Below, piece by piece: positions 36,499 through 51,581 of a DNA stretch of 64,000 nt (position 1 is its first letter; each line of letters begins with the position of its first letter). This DNA comes from Calcarisporiella thermophila CBS 279.70 (taxonomy: Eukaryota; Calcarisporiellomycota). Below the pieces are notes generated by a model, which did not search any database, was not told the DNA's origin, and worked only from the letters and a program-made list of their open reading frames with translations. The position numbers and the translations under genes were made by a program. The stretch lies in NCBI RefSeq assembly GCF_041956535.1, contig NW_027192217.1:54196-118195 (forward strand), given 5' to 3'.

Positions 36499-36868
36499 AA
36501 TAATAATAATATAATGAAATAATAGCTTATCCTCACCTTAATAATAAAAATAAGAGATTGGTGAGGAACAGTAAAACAAAATAGAGGGGTTTAAATAGAA
36601 TTAAGAGATAAAGGAAATAGCTCAACTGGTGTTCAAGGATAAACAAAGATAAACCAACAAAATAGCAATCAACCTCAACAAAGTATCAATCAACATCAAT
36701 AAGATAGCCATGAGGGAGTATAAGAGTAACCACGAGGGGTCGGCAACGTAGCGGTAATCAATTCCATTGGCTGCTCTACTTGAAAGATATCGCGCTTTCT
36801 GAATGTCTATGTGACTGCCTCTGTGACTTCCCCGTACAAAAACCAATTATCTCGTAACAAAATCAGAT

Positions 36869-36939
36869 GCATGGTTGGTTTAGTGGTATAATTGCCGCCT
36901 GCCACGCGGCAGACCCGGGTTCGATTCCCGGACCATGCA
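36869..36939 (+). tRNA. tRNA-Gly (anticodon GCC), copy 5 of 5
   Basis: Identical 71-nt sequence, followed by TTTTTA as Pol III terminator. Confidence 0.96.
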
Positions 36940-37194
36940 TTTTTATTATATTTATTGAATTTTATATTGTTGTTTTCTAAACCACCATTATTTCCATGGT
37001 CATTATCTTCTCTAAAGAATTTTGTTTGGAAAAATTAAATATTATCCTTTACTAACTTTTTTTTAGAAATTATAGAGAGGATATTAGATATTTAAATTAC
37101 TGAACGAATCCTAACTGGTAGTTTTTTTTTAAAATAAATAAATAATTTACCAACTCGAACAATTTCATTAATCTTCGTTAGATGAACACCCAAT

Positions 37195-39275
37195 TCATGG
37201 ATTGGCCTCCATTTTCAACACTTCTGGTTTCTCTTGCTCTGACTCGTAGTTATTGTCAGTTTGTTCTCGTTTAGCGATTAGTTCGCGATCAGCCTTGTAT
37301 TTGTAAAAGTAGCCTTGGATTAAATACCATACGAAGCTGGCGGCGCCTACTCCACTGTACATGAAGTATTTACTTGGACCTTGATGAAAAGATGATATGC
37401 GTTATAATTTGCTTAATTAAAATAATAAAATTTCTCTTATATACCTTTTACAACAGGATTCTGAAGTAGAGAAGCTTCAACTGCCGCCACCACAAGGTCA
37501 CCTAACGAGATAAAAAATAGCCAAAAGGACGTAGATTGCGCCTTGAGGGCACGACCGACCTCTTCGTAACAGAAAAGTAGACCGGTGGGCGAGGTGAAAG
37601 CTTCTGCAAGAGATATTAAAAACCTGTACAGTTAAAGCGAATAAGTAAGCTTTGTGGAATGAGAGAAGATGATTTGTAACATTTTACCATTGAGGGAGTT
37701 GATAGAATATATGAAGACACCCATCGCAAGCGATGACATCACCTTTCGCGTTCAAGGTTGGATTATATCTATCATCCACGGCCATTTGGAGAACTCCCGA
37801 GATAATAAAGCTGGTGATAACAAGGATATATCCAGCTCCCATGCGTCGAAGTGGTGTACATCTAAATCCTCTCCTTTCGATCCAAGGATAGAGTAATCCA
37901 AGTGTCGGCACTAAGATAATAATTAGTACTGAGTTGATCACTTGGAAATTTTCAGAAGATATGCGCACGCTCCCCACTGCATTCTCCATCATCACATATT
38001 GAACTAAGGAATGCAGATCACATTAATAATTAATTAACAAAAGAAATCGAGAAAACTTTAATGGTTTACTTTGCCATTCGGTTGAAAGCTGATTGTATAT
38101 CATCCAGAAGAATATCATGGGAATAATGGCCGAAAGCATAATCCCAAGTTGCCGAGTCTCTTCTACAAAAGGAGCACCAACGACTTCGTCGGAGAAGCTT
38201 AGCCAATTTCTCCTGCGAGCACGCTCCTCGCGAGTGGCCTTGAAATACCGCCAGCCTGCAATGAATGGCACTTTCAATGCTTTCCAGGGAAGAAATTCGC
38301 CAACTGCCGGCACAATGCGGTAGTATCTTCGTCCAAAAATGAACAAAATTGTCACGGCACCGAACACAAGTGCACACATCATGAAAGAGCCAAAGTAACA
38401 CGAGTCGCCAAAGCACTGTACATTGTCCTTGAGAATTGGACTAACGTTCATGGAAATGGTAGCGCCAGCGTTGATGGAGGTGTAAAATACGGTGAAGAAC
38501 CAATCGATACCCTGGCGCTGATTGGGGAGATACTGATCTCCACCGTGGGTTGATACACAAGGCTTGATGCCACCGGTTCCCATAGCAACTATCGAGTAAA
38601 GCAATTCAATATATTAAACGTAATACCAGTAGTAGGCTAAGGGGTAGCATCTTACTCATGACCAGAGGGGCAAAAAGAGCAGCAACGGGGATGTTTGGTG
38701 CTGTGCCGAGAAGACCATTGATCGAGAAAACTGCCAGAAGCACACACCCCAAAAAGTACAAGATTGAAAGATATACAATTGTGTGGTATTTTGCAAGGTA
38801 TGAATCGGAAATTGCCCCACCAATCAAGGGTGTGAAGTACGAAAGCATTGAGAAAGTATGCACAAGCACCTTTGAGTATTCCTTGGAAATCCCAGACCAT
38901 CTTGGAAAGAAGAGGGTAAGCAAAGGTTTGATCCCATAGAAGCAGAATCGCTCCCCGAATTCGTTGGGGACAATGAAATACACAGCCTTTGGAATACGTC
39001 GTGGATTTTTCAGCAGATATTCGTCGATGCGCTGGTTGAGAGCCACCTCAAGCTCGAGCAGTTGGCGGTCTTTCTCCGTTATTTCTTGTCCGGAAAATCG
39101 GTCCTTTGATAGAAATTAGTTAAGTATGTAGAGGTCAGTCATTTGCTATGAAACAGCTTAGGCCTTATAAAATCGGTGGGAATAGCAAGGTATTCTAAGT
39201 GGAGCAGGAGGTCTTTCTTACCTCTGCCAAAATTTCGTACACTGTCCGATTATCTTTATCCCCGCTTTCGGTCAT
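37195..39275 (-). CDS. PTR2: Proton-coupled di/tripeptide transporter (POT/PTR2 family)
   Basis: Six exons at 39222-39275, 38656-39103, 38070-38588, 37688-38003, 37445-37623 and 37195-37379 give 566 aa with about twelve membrane segments. The POT proton-binding motif ExxERFxxY is present as EFGERFCFY, followed by GIKPLLTLFF. The second signature is GTGGIKPCVSTHGGDQY. A basic cytosolic loop (KATREERARRRNW) sits mid-protein, and the C-terminal tail is charged. It imports small peptides with protons across the plasma membrane. The acidic N-terminus with DRFSGQEITEKDRQLLELEV is typical of fungal members. The gene stands alone among unrelated neighbours. Substrate range cannot be told. Confidence 0.93.
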
Positions 39276-40926
39276 AATTACGTGAAGTATTATCGCAGTT
39301 AATATCGAGTAGAAAAACAATTGAAAAAGAAATAAAAAAAAACAAAGGATCAGAGGTGGGGGGCTGCATTCATTAAATAGCGACAGGAGCTTTTATGTAA
39401 CCAAGTGACTAGGTCAATTCTCTCAGGGTTTCGGAAAGCTGGACTGAAAACGTGCAGATCCAAGAACATTTACAAGCCCTATCCTCATTTTACAAACAAA
39501 GTTCACGTGAGTGGCATCATGTAAATAAGCTTGATCGATTTGCATAGAAGAAGCTAATGCCGGGTGAAACCAATGATGTTTCTAGACTTAGAGAGGGCAC
39601 TAATATATGCGCAGCACTTATCCTTACCCCTTTTAGAACCTATCAACTCACCTCTCGTTACTCCAACCTTACACGGTTGAGGAGAGTTTCTGATTCATCG
39701 TCTTCTTTCCCCTCTTTAAGGAATCATTGTGGAGCTTCATGCGTGGCTCTGCGCCTGAAAACCTCGCAAGAGCCATTCTTCCTAACCTACTGTACCATGC
39801 CCCATTTCAACCGCTGTAATAAATGGAATTGTTTGTGAAGCGTTACAACCTTGTGGCGAGAGCATAGTTCGGCAAGGGCATAGGCTGTAACGGAGGTATT
39901 TTACGTCAGGTTGCAATGTTTTCATGTCTTTCTCTTTCAACAGATGAATACATCCTCCATAGTAAGGTAAAGAATTTTAGTTTTAGCTCCATACGTTTGC
40001 ATTAAAGTACAAATGCTCTAACTGAAACGATAGTTTTCTTCATATACTAGCCTGAATTTGCATTCTCACAATCGGTCTTTAAGAAATGTGGCTATGGAAA
40101 TAGTGCCGAATTTCGTCCCTTTTTTATCCAATCCAAAGCTGGCCCGACGTCCTACAATATTAGGACATGGAGAAGTGATATGAAGAAGTCAAAAGGGAGC
40201 CTCGTGGGAAACCCTTTCTCTATACAGCTGTAAAAGCACGAGGTTTATTGATACACCAACTTTTAACTAAGCCTTATCCCAGCTCGAGACCCAAATAATA
40301 TGCTTAATAGTTATTCCTATTTTTATTTCAGAAAATGCGGCATATTTGTACCGAGGAGAATACCAGATGGTATGAGGAAAATTGTTCAGTCGAGTCTATG
40401 CTAAAAGCTTTGTACCCATGATCTTTAGCATATATAGATTTATATCCTTAGATATTGAAGAATAAAGAGAAATGGTCCTCGTTACAGACAAGCGGCCTTG
40501 TAGCTGCTTTCCTCCAGGGTGGCCATTTTTAAAGAGCTTCACATCTACTTAAGCAATTATGTGGTATTGTGTATGGATTTTGGGTAAATTGATTAATTAT
40601 CATGATCGAGCTAACAAAGTCGTGTTATATCCCACACGGTGAATCCTAGTGCAGGCTATGAAGTACTGCTAGAGTTTGTGATGGCAAGTTGCGAGTTGTA
40701 TATATATATGCACTTCAAACACCACTTTTTTAGGCTCGCAAACTGCAGTAAAAATGGGAAACGACCTGGTGACAATTTTTTGACGCCTCCAATATATGGC
40801 GTATTTTTAACAGAGTTCTGAAAAATCTCTGAAACTCCATTACTTTTCCACTCGAGTCAAATTTGTGAATTCGCGACTGATTTTTTCCTTTTGCAAGAGG
40901 AAAAAAAAACCAGAGATATTTATTTC
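39276..40926. other. Intergenic region between PTR2 and CUL1
   Basis: A 1.65-kb divergent spacer. The open frames at 39557-39838 and 40639-40821 show no motif or splice context. I see no gene; an old decayed element cannot be excluded. Confidence 0.35.
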
Positions 40927-43900
40927 ATGGCTACTAACAAGCCTCTACCTCAGCCGAACGACATCAACGGTACATGGGAATTCTTGCAAGAGGGGATCGA
41001 TCAGATCCTTAATCGGCTGGACGAAGGCCTGAGCTACGATCGCTACATGGCTCTCTACACGTAGGAGATCGGTGGTTAAAATATAATCCCTAATGAACTC
41101 TAAGTAGTCTCATAATTTTTTTAGTGCCATCTACAACTACTGTACTAGCGGGAGATCAAGCTCTTCATACAGCGTAGAACCTCTATCAAGTAGCGGTCCT
41201 CAAAGAAGTAATCTATTTTCAATTAATTTTCTGAGATAGAAAAAAAAAAATCATTCTTATCACTTGCATTCCAGCCGGTGCAAATCTCATGGGCGCTGAT
41301 CTATACAAACATCTCTCAAATTACTTACAAAAGCACATGGAATTGATCCGCAAGGTATAGATTTATATCACGTTTAAACTTAAGACCAATTTCTCATGGA
41401 GGTATATTTGTTAAAGGAATCGGAGAGCTACATGGATGAGTCACTGTTACAGTTTTACGCAAAGCAATGGATCCGATACACTACAGCATCTGGGTTCGTT
41501 CACCACGTATTCCGTTATTTGAATCGTCACTGGATTAAGAGAGGAATTGAAGAAGGGCATAAGCATGTCTTTGAAGTTTACACGGTAAGTTTTAATGTCA
41601 AATGGGGTTGAGATCTCTCTGACGTGCGGTATGCAATTTTTTCATGGCTACTAGCTTTCTTTGGTGAGCTGGAGGGACAATCTTTTTATGCCGGTTCATC
41701 ACAATGTAATGGCAGCTGTGCTAAAATTGGTTGAGCGGCAACGTAATGGTGAATCTATCGAGACAAGTCTTATCAAGAGTGTGGTTGATTCCTTTGGTAA
41801 TAACGATAGTTTAAATGATGATTCTTGCCGCGTTAATCACTCTACTCTATTTTTAAAATAGTTGCCCTGGGTTTGGACGATACTGATGCCACCAAATCAA
41901 CTCTTGAAATATATCAAAAGCATTTTGAGAAGCCCTTCATCGATGCCACTGAGCTTTATTATAAGGCCGAGTCTGAAAAATTCGTGAGCGAAAATAGCGT
42001 ACCAGATTATTTAAAAAAGGTGCATTCCCCATTTTTTTGAATTTGCTTGAAAGTCCGATGATAACCATTTCTTCAGGTCGAAGCACGTTTAGCTGAGGAG
42101 GAGAGTAGGGTGCAAATGTATCTTCACCAAAGCACACACAAGCCTGTAAGTGGCCGCAATTAACTCTACTAGTGAATATTCTTATTTATGGACATGCATT
42201 GATTTCTAATTTTATATAATAGCTTATGACCAATTGTGAAACGGTTTTAATCAAGAATCATACCGACGTGATTTGGGATGAGTTCCAGAGCCTTTTGGAT
42301 TTTGATAAGCAAGACGGTAATTTCATTTGGTTAGCTATTAATATGTTGGAGCTACATATGAATACGTATATTTTATATGTTAGATCTCCATCGTATGTAT
42401 ATGCTTTTGGCACGAATTCCAGAAGGATTAGATCCTCTGCGCGTCCGCTTTGAGGCTCACGTCAGACGAGCGGGGTTGGCCTCTTCCGAGAAAATTGCCG
42501 ATGAAAGTGGTGAACAAATGGTAAAGATGGTTTATTAATGATCACGAGAAAGATCGAAATTCATTCTAATGCATCCACTTAAAGGACCCGAAGATGTATG
42601 TTGATGCACTGCTTGAAGTACACAAAAAGTACAACGAGCTTGTCCAAACGGCCTTCTGTGGAGATGCAGGTTTTGTAGCCGCCCTTGATAAGGCATGTCG
42701 TGAGTTTGTCAATCGCAACAAAGTATGCAAGGATTCTAGCTCGAGATCACCCGAGCTACTTGCACGGTACTGTGACTCACTTCTCCGGAAGAGTTCCAAG
42801 ACTACTGAAGAAGGGGATTTGGAGGATTTGCTGAACAGCATAGTAAGTTCACAGCCCATTTTTTTTTTGGGGGGGGGGAGGGGAGGGAACTATGGGTGTG
42901 TCATTGGTGCTAATTTTTTGCCACAACAGATGACCGTATTCAAGTATGTCGAGGACAAGGATGTATTCCAGAAATTCTATAGCAAAATGTTGGCAAAACG
43001 ATTAGTGAATGGTACTTCAGCGTCGGACGATGCGGAGGCAAATATGATTTCAAAGTTAAAGGTTAGTGTTAATTTATAGTTAATGCTAGCGTACGCCCCC
43101 GTCATGCATAAGGGTCCTTATTGGTAGGAAGCGTGTGGTTATGATTATACTTCGAAGTTGCAGCGGATGTTTAATGATATGGCGCTTAGTAAGGAGTTAA
43201 ATGATCAGTTTAGAGAGCAAATGCAACACACTCATGATCCCAGCGAGATAAACGGTAGAGTTCTAATCGCTTCGATTTAGCTGGTTTTAATTAATAATCT
43301 TGTTCATGGACCTTGCCTTTGTAGTTGATTTCTATATCCATGTTCTTGGAACTTCCTCTTGGCCGCTCAATCCTCCATCAACTCCTTTCAATATCCCTGA
43401 AGATGTAATGAAGACCCAAAAATTGGGAAGCTGAAGCATTGCAAAACTCACCGGGCTGTTTTGTTTCCGATGTGATAGGTTGTCAAGACGTATGATCGTT
43501 TCCAGAAATTCTACCAAAATAAACACTCCGGTCGCAAGTTAAACTGGCTCTTCCATCTCTGCAAGGCCGAGCTGAAGACGAATTACCTTAAATCCGCAAA
43601 AACAAACTATACATTCCAGGTGTCGTTCTACCAGATGGGGATCCTCCTACAATATAATACAAGCGACTCCTACACGCTGAAGGAGCTTGCCGTCGCCACA
43701 GGGCTTCAGCCCGAAGTGCTGTCCGGGCAGCTGGGGATTCTCTGTCGCGCCCGAGTCCTCCTCCAGGACGACAGCGAGGGAGAGTCCGAGAAGTATGAGC
43801 TCAATTTCGATTTCAAGAGCAAGAAGATTAAGGTCAACCTTAACTTGCCGGTGAAATCCGAAGTGAAAGTAGAGACGGACGAAACACATAAGACAATAGA

Positions 43901-44222
43901 GGAGGACCGGAAATTATTAATGCAGGTAAATTTGATGGGTTTACATTCTAGGGAATTATCCAGCAGTTTATTAACTCGGTTTCTTCTCCTTCTCCTTCTC
44001 CTTCTCCCCCTTATCTCGCCTCTCTAGGCTGCTATTGTGCGCATCATGAAGACGCGAAAGCTAATGAAACATGTAGCACTAATGAACGAGGTCATTGCAC
44101 AGTTGCAGTCGCGGTTTAAGCCACGAGTCCAGGACATTAAAAAGTGCATCGATGTATTATTGGAAAAGGAGTACATTGAACGCGTTCCAGATCAAAAGGA
44201 TATGCTGAGCTATGTTGCGTAG
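40927..44222 (+). CDS. CDC53: Cullin-1 (Cdc53), SCF ubiquitin ligase scaffold
   Basis: Fifteen exons join in frame to 767 aa (human CUL1 776): 40927-41060, 41125-41207, 41275-41354, 41417-41584, 41655-41796, 41862-42019, 42077-42145, 42223-42316, 42384-42520, 42585-42842, 42930-43061, 43128-43254, 43325-43404, 43479-43925 and 44028-44222. CUL1-specific blocks include the N-terminal [12 protein letters not shown] (Skp1-binding repeat), [38 protein letters not shown] and [14 protein letters not shown]. The C-terminal winged helix has the neddylation site IVRIMKTRK (Lys about 711) and the end SYVA. It bridges Skp1/F-box proteins to Rbx1 and E2 for cell-cycle degradation. An alternative acceptor at 41401/41402 would add five residues to exon 4. 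Confidence 0.95.
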
Positions 44223-44450
44223 AAAGTTGTGTTTGAGAGGGGAAGCTATATCACTAATAAATCAAATAAAAATGCATTTTTTCTCTTCAACTCGATCCAC
44301 TGCTGCGCCGCTCATTGCCAATTTTTCCTGTGCACCCTCGCATTTTTTTTTATTCATTTTCATACTATATTTGACAGAACCTCTATTCTTTATCCTTTTT
44401 TTATTTTACAGTAGCAATTAATCATCTCATTTTAATTTATATCAATTCTA

Positions 44451-46925
<2,475 letters not shown>

Positions 46926-48045
46926 CCATGCTCCCTTTTCCCCACTTCCCTCGACTTCCTCTCCTTTCCCCGCTGCCCTAGTCGTGCTCCCATTAGACAT
47001 TCGATTCCAAACCATCCTTATTCTACCCTATTACTATATCTTTTCTGATCTGATGCGTATGTTCTTTTGCCACATTATACATTATTTTCTTGGAGTGTGT
47101 TTTTTTTCCTCTCTCTTTCCCCCCCTCAAAATTCAATCAATTAGTTCAACCTTCAACTTCAAGTCCAATCATTAGTGTGGGAGAAACGAAGCTATTTTCA
47201 ACACTATTTATTTTTTTTCTTTTCTTTTGTATCTCTAACAGAAAACAAGAAGGCTCCACAGGAATACAGGCAGTAAAGGGGCGCAGACAAGCCAGATAGT
47301 AAGAAAAAGAAAGAGCGGCAAATATAAAGAAAAGAAGGTCAATGTAAAAATTAAAAGCAAGAACGAATGAAGCAAGGGTTAAGGGAGGGGCAACCCTGAG
47401 TAGACGAAAAAAAGAATTAGACAACACTTCAATTATTAGCGACGCATGGGTCCGTAAAAGGGAAACACTATCAAGACGTGGGAACACGCAACAACACGAA
47501 CGAGTATACAACAAGAAATTAATCAAGAAACGGAAACATTTTAAGCTAGGCTGACGCGGACAACCAGAGAAAGGGTTCATATACACGTGAGCATCGCACT
47601 CATAGAGGGGGAAATACTAAAAGGCATAAAAGAAGTAACCGGTATTCATAATAAAAAGCAAAAAAGAAAAAGAAAAAAACTCAAATTAAATAGTATAAAT
47701 AGGGAACATTTTTCTCCCCTTCATCCTGATCCCTATGGGTGCACCTCGCTTGCCTCTATTAGAAATAGCAAAATGGAAGCAATAAAAAATAAATATAGAT
47801 ATAGAATTAAGTTAAAAAAAATTGGGATGTAGAGAGGGGGGGGAGGAGAGGAAGAAGGAGAGGGAAGTAAAACCGGCTTTTTTATTGAAAAGGAACCGTT
47901 TTTTGCCACGCTCCCTCGCCCCCTCTCTCTCCTCTCTCCTCTCTCCTCAAGCAACTAAAAAATCCAAGAATAAATAATAAAAAAGTCATCAGAGAAAACT
48001 ATAAAAAATAGGGGGTGTAAGGAGGAATCAGCCGAGGAGAGGCCT
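46926..48045. other. Convergent spacer with low-complexity DNA
   Basis: 3' flanks of the helicase and the DUF3712 gene. A and T runs, then a G/A tract (47830-47870) and a CT tract (47905-47950). No gene supported. Confidence 0.5.
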
Positions 48046-51000
48046 TCAGGGGGTGGGGTTCGCAGCCGGGGGCGGCGGCGCGGTGACCTGGAGTCCGGCG
48101 GGAAGCGTGACGTCCAGCTTGAGGGTCTTGAAGGCGTTGGAGAGCCACTCGACAGGACCCTGGGGGCCCACGACGGCGGTGCCGATGACGCCGAGCGGGG
48201 TATCGATGCCATGGAGGTAGTTGTTGAACATCTCCTCGACCGCCTTCATGGCGTCGGAGCCCTGGGCCTGCGGGATGATGCGGCCCTCGAGGGTGACCTG
48301 GTTGACGGCGTTACCGTCGATGAGCTGGTTGTTGGCGGCGACCTCGGCGACCTTGAAGCCCTTGAAGGTGTTGTCGAACTGCACCTGCTGCACCTGCAAG
48401 CCCACGTTGCTGGGGTTGGTGAGGGAGGTGGTGATGACGGCGTGGATGCCGCCGGCGGGGTCGTCGGAGGGCAGGTCGAACTTGACGATCTTGACGGCGT
48501 CCTTGAGGCCGTTCATGCCCTTGAGTGAGACCTTTTTCAGCATCTTGACGCCAGTGAAGGGGAAGCCGAGCGCGGTGACGGAGGCGTTGTTGCCCTGGAC
48601 ATCCCACTCGAAGCCCTCGCTGTGGATCAGGGTCTTGGTGAGCTCGGAGTTGTAGGCGGCGTCGGGGATCTGGGCGTCGGCGACGAGGTCGAGGATCGCG
48701 CCCTGGGTCTCTGCGGAGGCCTGGATGGCGGGCATGGTGGTGAGGGCGATGGGCTTACCCTGCCACAGGATGCTGACGGGCTCCAGGAACTCGATCTTGG
48801 CGTTGAAGGGGCCGGTGTTGGTGATGGCGCCCTGCATCTTGGCCTTGAAGGCGGTGTTGGTGGGCTCCATGATGGTGACCTTGTCGAGCTTGAGGCTGGC
48901 CCCGTCGACGATCTTCTGCACGATCGGGCCGCCGACCACGGGGATGAGGCGGAGGATGGTGTCGTCGGTCTTGGCGTCGACGTCCTGCTTCATCTTGATG
49001 GTGAACGTGTACTCGCCGACGGCGACCTGGGCCTCCATGTCCATGGTGGTCTTGAGGGTGCCGATGGCCTGCTTCGTGAAGTCGACGATGTTGAAGTTGT
49101 CGAACTGGCCGCGCTTGACGAGCTCGCGGCGACGGCGCTCAAACAGGCCGCCAAGGAAGCTGCGGCGGGTGGGCGGCTTGGGCTTGGGGTTCTCCTTGTC
49201 GATCTTGATGCCGCCCATCTCGGCGAGGGCGTCGATGGCGGACACGTCCATGCCCTTGGCCAGCGCGTTCTGGCGCAGGATGAGGATGATGTTGGTCGGC
49301 TCGAGGTTCATCTTGAGGGGGAGTGGGGGCGACGTGGTCACGCTCTTGCCCTTGAGCACGAGCGGGTTGGCGCCGAGGTCGTAGTCGAGGGTGGCGACGG
49401 GCACCTCGAGGTTGGTGACGCTGGCCTTGATGTGGGTGATGCGGAGGTCGGCGGTGAAGGGGTTGGACATGTTCACGATGCCGCCCGCGATGCTCGTCTG
49501 GGGGGTGTCGGGCAGGATCTGGACGAGCGCCGACTGGACCAGCTTCGACTGCAGGCCGGGCATCTCGGTGGTGAGGTCGATCTGGGACAGGCCCTTGTTG
49601 AGCGACTTGACCTCGGTCGAGGGCTTGTCCTTGTAGCCGAAGATGCTGACGGTGTTGGGCTGCCCGGACAGGAACTTCTGCAGCAGCTCGGTGCCGGCCT
49701 CGTCGCGCTTGGGGTCGAAGAGCGAGCGCGCCTTGACGAGGTTCGAGCCGAGGTTGAGGGTGAGGTTGGGCATGATCACGCTGCCGAGCTCGGTGTCCTT
49801 GTACTTGAGGCCGAGGGTGACATCGCTGGCCAGGCTGAGCGCCACGCTACTGGGGTTGGAGGTCTCGGTGTCGATGATCATGTTGAGGCCCTCCTTCTGG
49901 CCGCCGACCACGTCCACCTGCTTGATGGCGGGGGGCGGGCTCTTCAGGCCCTGGAGGCCCTTGAGGGTGATGGTGGAGTCGAAGGGCAGGTCGGTGAGGG
50001 TCACGACGCCGATGGGGGTGGTGGCCTCGCCGGTGGCGGAGCCGTTGAGGAAGACCTCGCTGGCCTCCTTGAGGGTGAGGTCGGCGGCGAACTGGTCGAA
50101 GTCGGCCTCGCGGCCCTTGGTCACCTCCATGGGGGAGCCGCTGAGGGTGAGGAGCAGGCGGCCCGTCGAGTTGTCCTTGGCGACGGGGGCCCAGTCGGTG
50201 GAGAGGGAGGCGAGCGGCCCGTCCTTTTCCTTGCCCTTGGGCGAGATGGTGATCTTTTGCTTGACGCGGTTGATCGTGAGGTTGAACTGGAACGGGATCT
50301 TGAGCTCGGCGGACACGTCGTTCGACGACGTGACGGGGGCGTAGGGGGTGCCGGGGGTGAAGGCCAGGTTCATCGAGCCGATGCGCACGTCCTGGATGAC
50401 CTTGAGCGGGGGCACCTGCAGCTTGGCCTTGAGGGTGAGGGCCTCCAGGCCGTTCTGCAGCCACTGGACGCGGTCCGACTTGACGGAGGGGTCGGCGGTG
50501 GCGTCCACGGACACGGCACGGCCGCCGACGAACGCGCTGAAGAGGGTGGAGATGTCGGCGAGCTCCTTGGGGTCGGAGTGGGGGACGAGGCGGCCGGTCA
50601 TGTCGACGGTGTTCTCGCCGGGGCTGAGGGTCAGGTTCTTGACCAGGGCCGGGCCCAGCTGCACGTTGCCGTAGCTGGTCTTCAGGGCGACGTCGCCCAG
50701 AGGCACCCCGAACGGCGAGTCGTTTTTGATCTTGGCGCGGAGCCTCATCTGGATACCGCCCTGCGGGTCATCGGCGGGCAGGTCGAACATCTCGATCACC
50801 GTGTCGGGGAGCCCGTTCATGCCTATTTCGGTCACGAGGAGAGAGGAGGGTTAGCGCGGGAGGGGGGGGAGGGCCGGGGTTAGCTCGACTCACTTACCCT
50901 TCACCTCGATGTCCTTCTCCACCGAGAGGTTGGGGGCCTCGCGGCCAAGGGCATAAATGGTGGCCTTTGACGACAAGTGCCACGTGAACTTATCCTGCAC

Positions 51001-51581
51001 AATGATCACCTTTGCGAAATCCGCCCACGCTTGCTGGTCCAGGATCTGGAAGTTGGTGAGGGCGTTGAGGGTGCCGCCACCGCCGTGGACCTCGGCCTTG
51101 GGGAGATCCATCCGCCCCAGCACGCGATTCTGCCAGGACACCTCCACGGGTTGGTTGAATTCGAGGGTGGCCGAGAAGGGTCCTGTCATAGCACAGAGTG
51201 AGCAATGGGGATTGGAGTGGCCCAAATTGTGGCTGGTGTTTTACCTGTTCCGGAAAGATAAGACTCGAGGTTGAGGCCGACCTGCTTGTCGCTGGCGCTT
51301 GTGATCAGGGCCTGCTTGACCTCCAGGCCGGACACATTGACGATGTGCTGGGCAATCATGGGGAAGAAGACGATCAGGATGAGGGGGACAAAGATGATGA
51401 TGAGGGCCGCGACGATGACGGCGGAAATGATCCAGAACCATCGCTTGCGGTAGAAGGGCTGTTTGAACACCTGCTTTTCTTGCTGCTCGGAGTCGTAGTT
51501 GATCTCGGACACGTAGTTGTCCTCCTCCTCGGGGAGGTTGGCGTTCGACTCGCTGGTCTCGGGTTTGCGGCGGAAAAACAT
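48046..51581 (-). CDS. Large membrane-anchored protein with tandem DUF3712-type modules
   Basis: Three exons at 51245-51581, 50898-51182 and 48046-50822 give 1132 aa. The acidic N-terminal 45 residues and a basic stretch (YRKRW) precede one strong membrane segment at about 49-75, so this is a single-pass protein, probably with the bulk lumenal or extracellular. The rest is repeated beta-rich modules: the pattern (L)KG-M/LNGL...FDLP(A/S)DDP(Q/A)GGI...L-NPS recurs at about residues 208, 492 and 971, and GPF-A--EF--PV---W at about 113 and again before the last module. This fits DUF3712 of fungi, distantly like LEA2-type domains. Function unknown; lipid transfer, vacuolar or cell-wall roles are guesses. 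The exons are very GC-rich with strong codon bias, unlike the flanks. Confidence 0.85.

Larger units (their letters stand above)
36053..36560. repeat. 25-nt direct repeat flanking the assembly gap
   Basis: The same 25 bases (starting CCTTAATAATAAAAATAAG) occur at 36053-36077 and 36536-36560, on either side of the gap. This suggests a tandem duplication or an unresolved repeat unit across the gap. Confidence 0.7.

Noticed and set aside
35967-36536. Minus-strand open frame with poly-Ile
   Set aside because: It crosses the N gap and the TAA microsatellite; an artefact.
48622-50883. 753-codon open frame antisense to the DUF3712 gene
   Set aside because: It consists of Gly/Val/Asp/Leu-rich low-complexity sequence produced by GC-rich third codon positions of the real gene on the other strand; the minus-strand protein has domains and splice sites, this one none.
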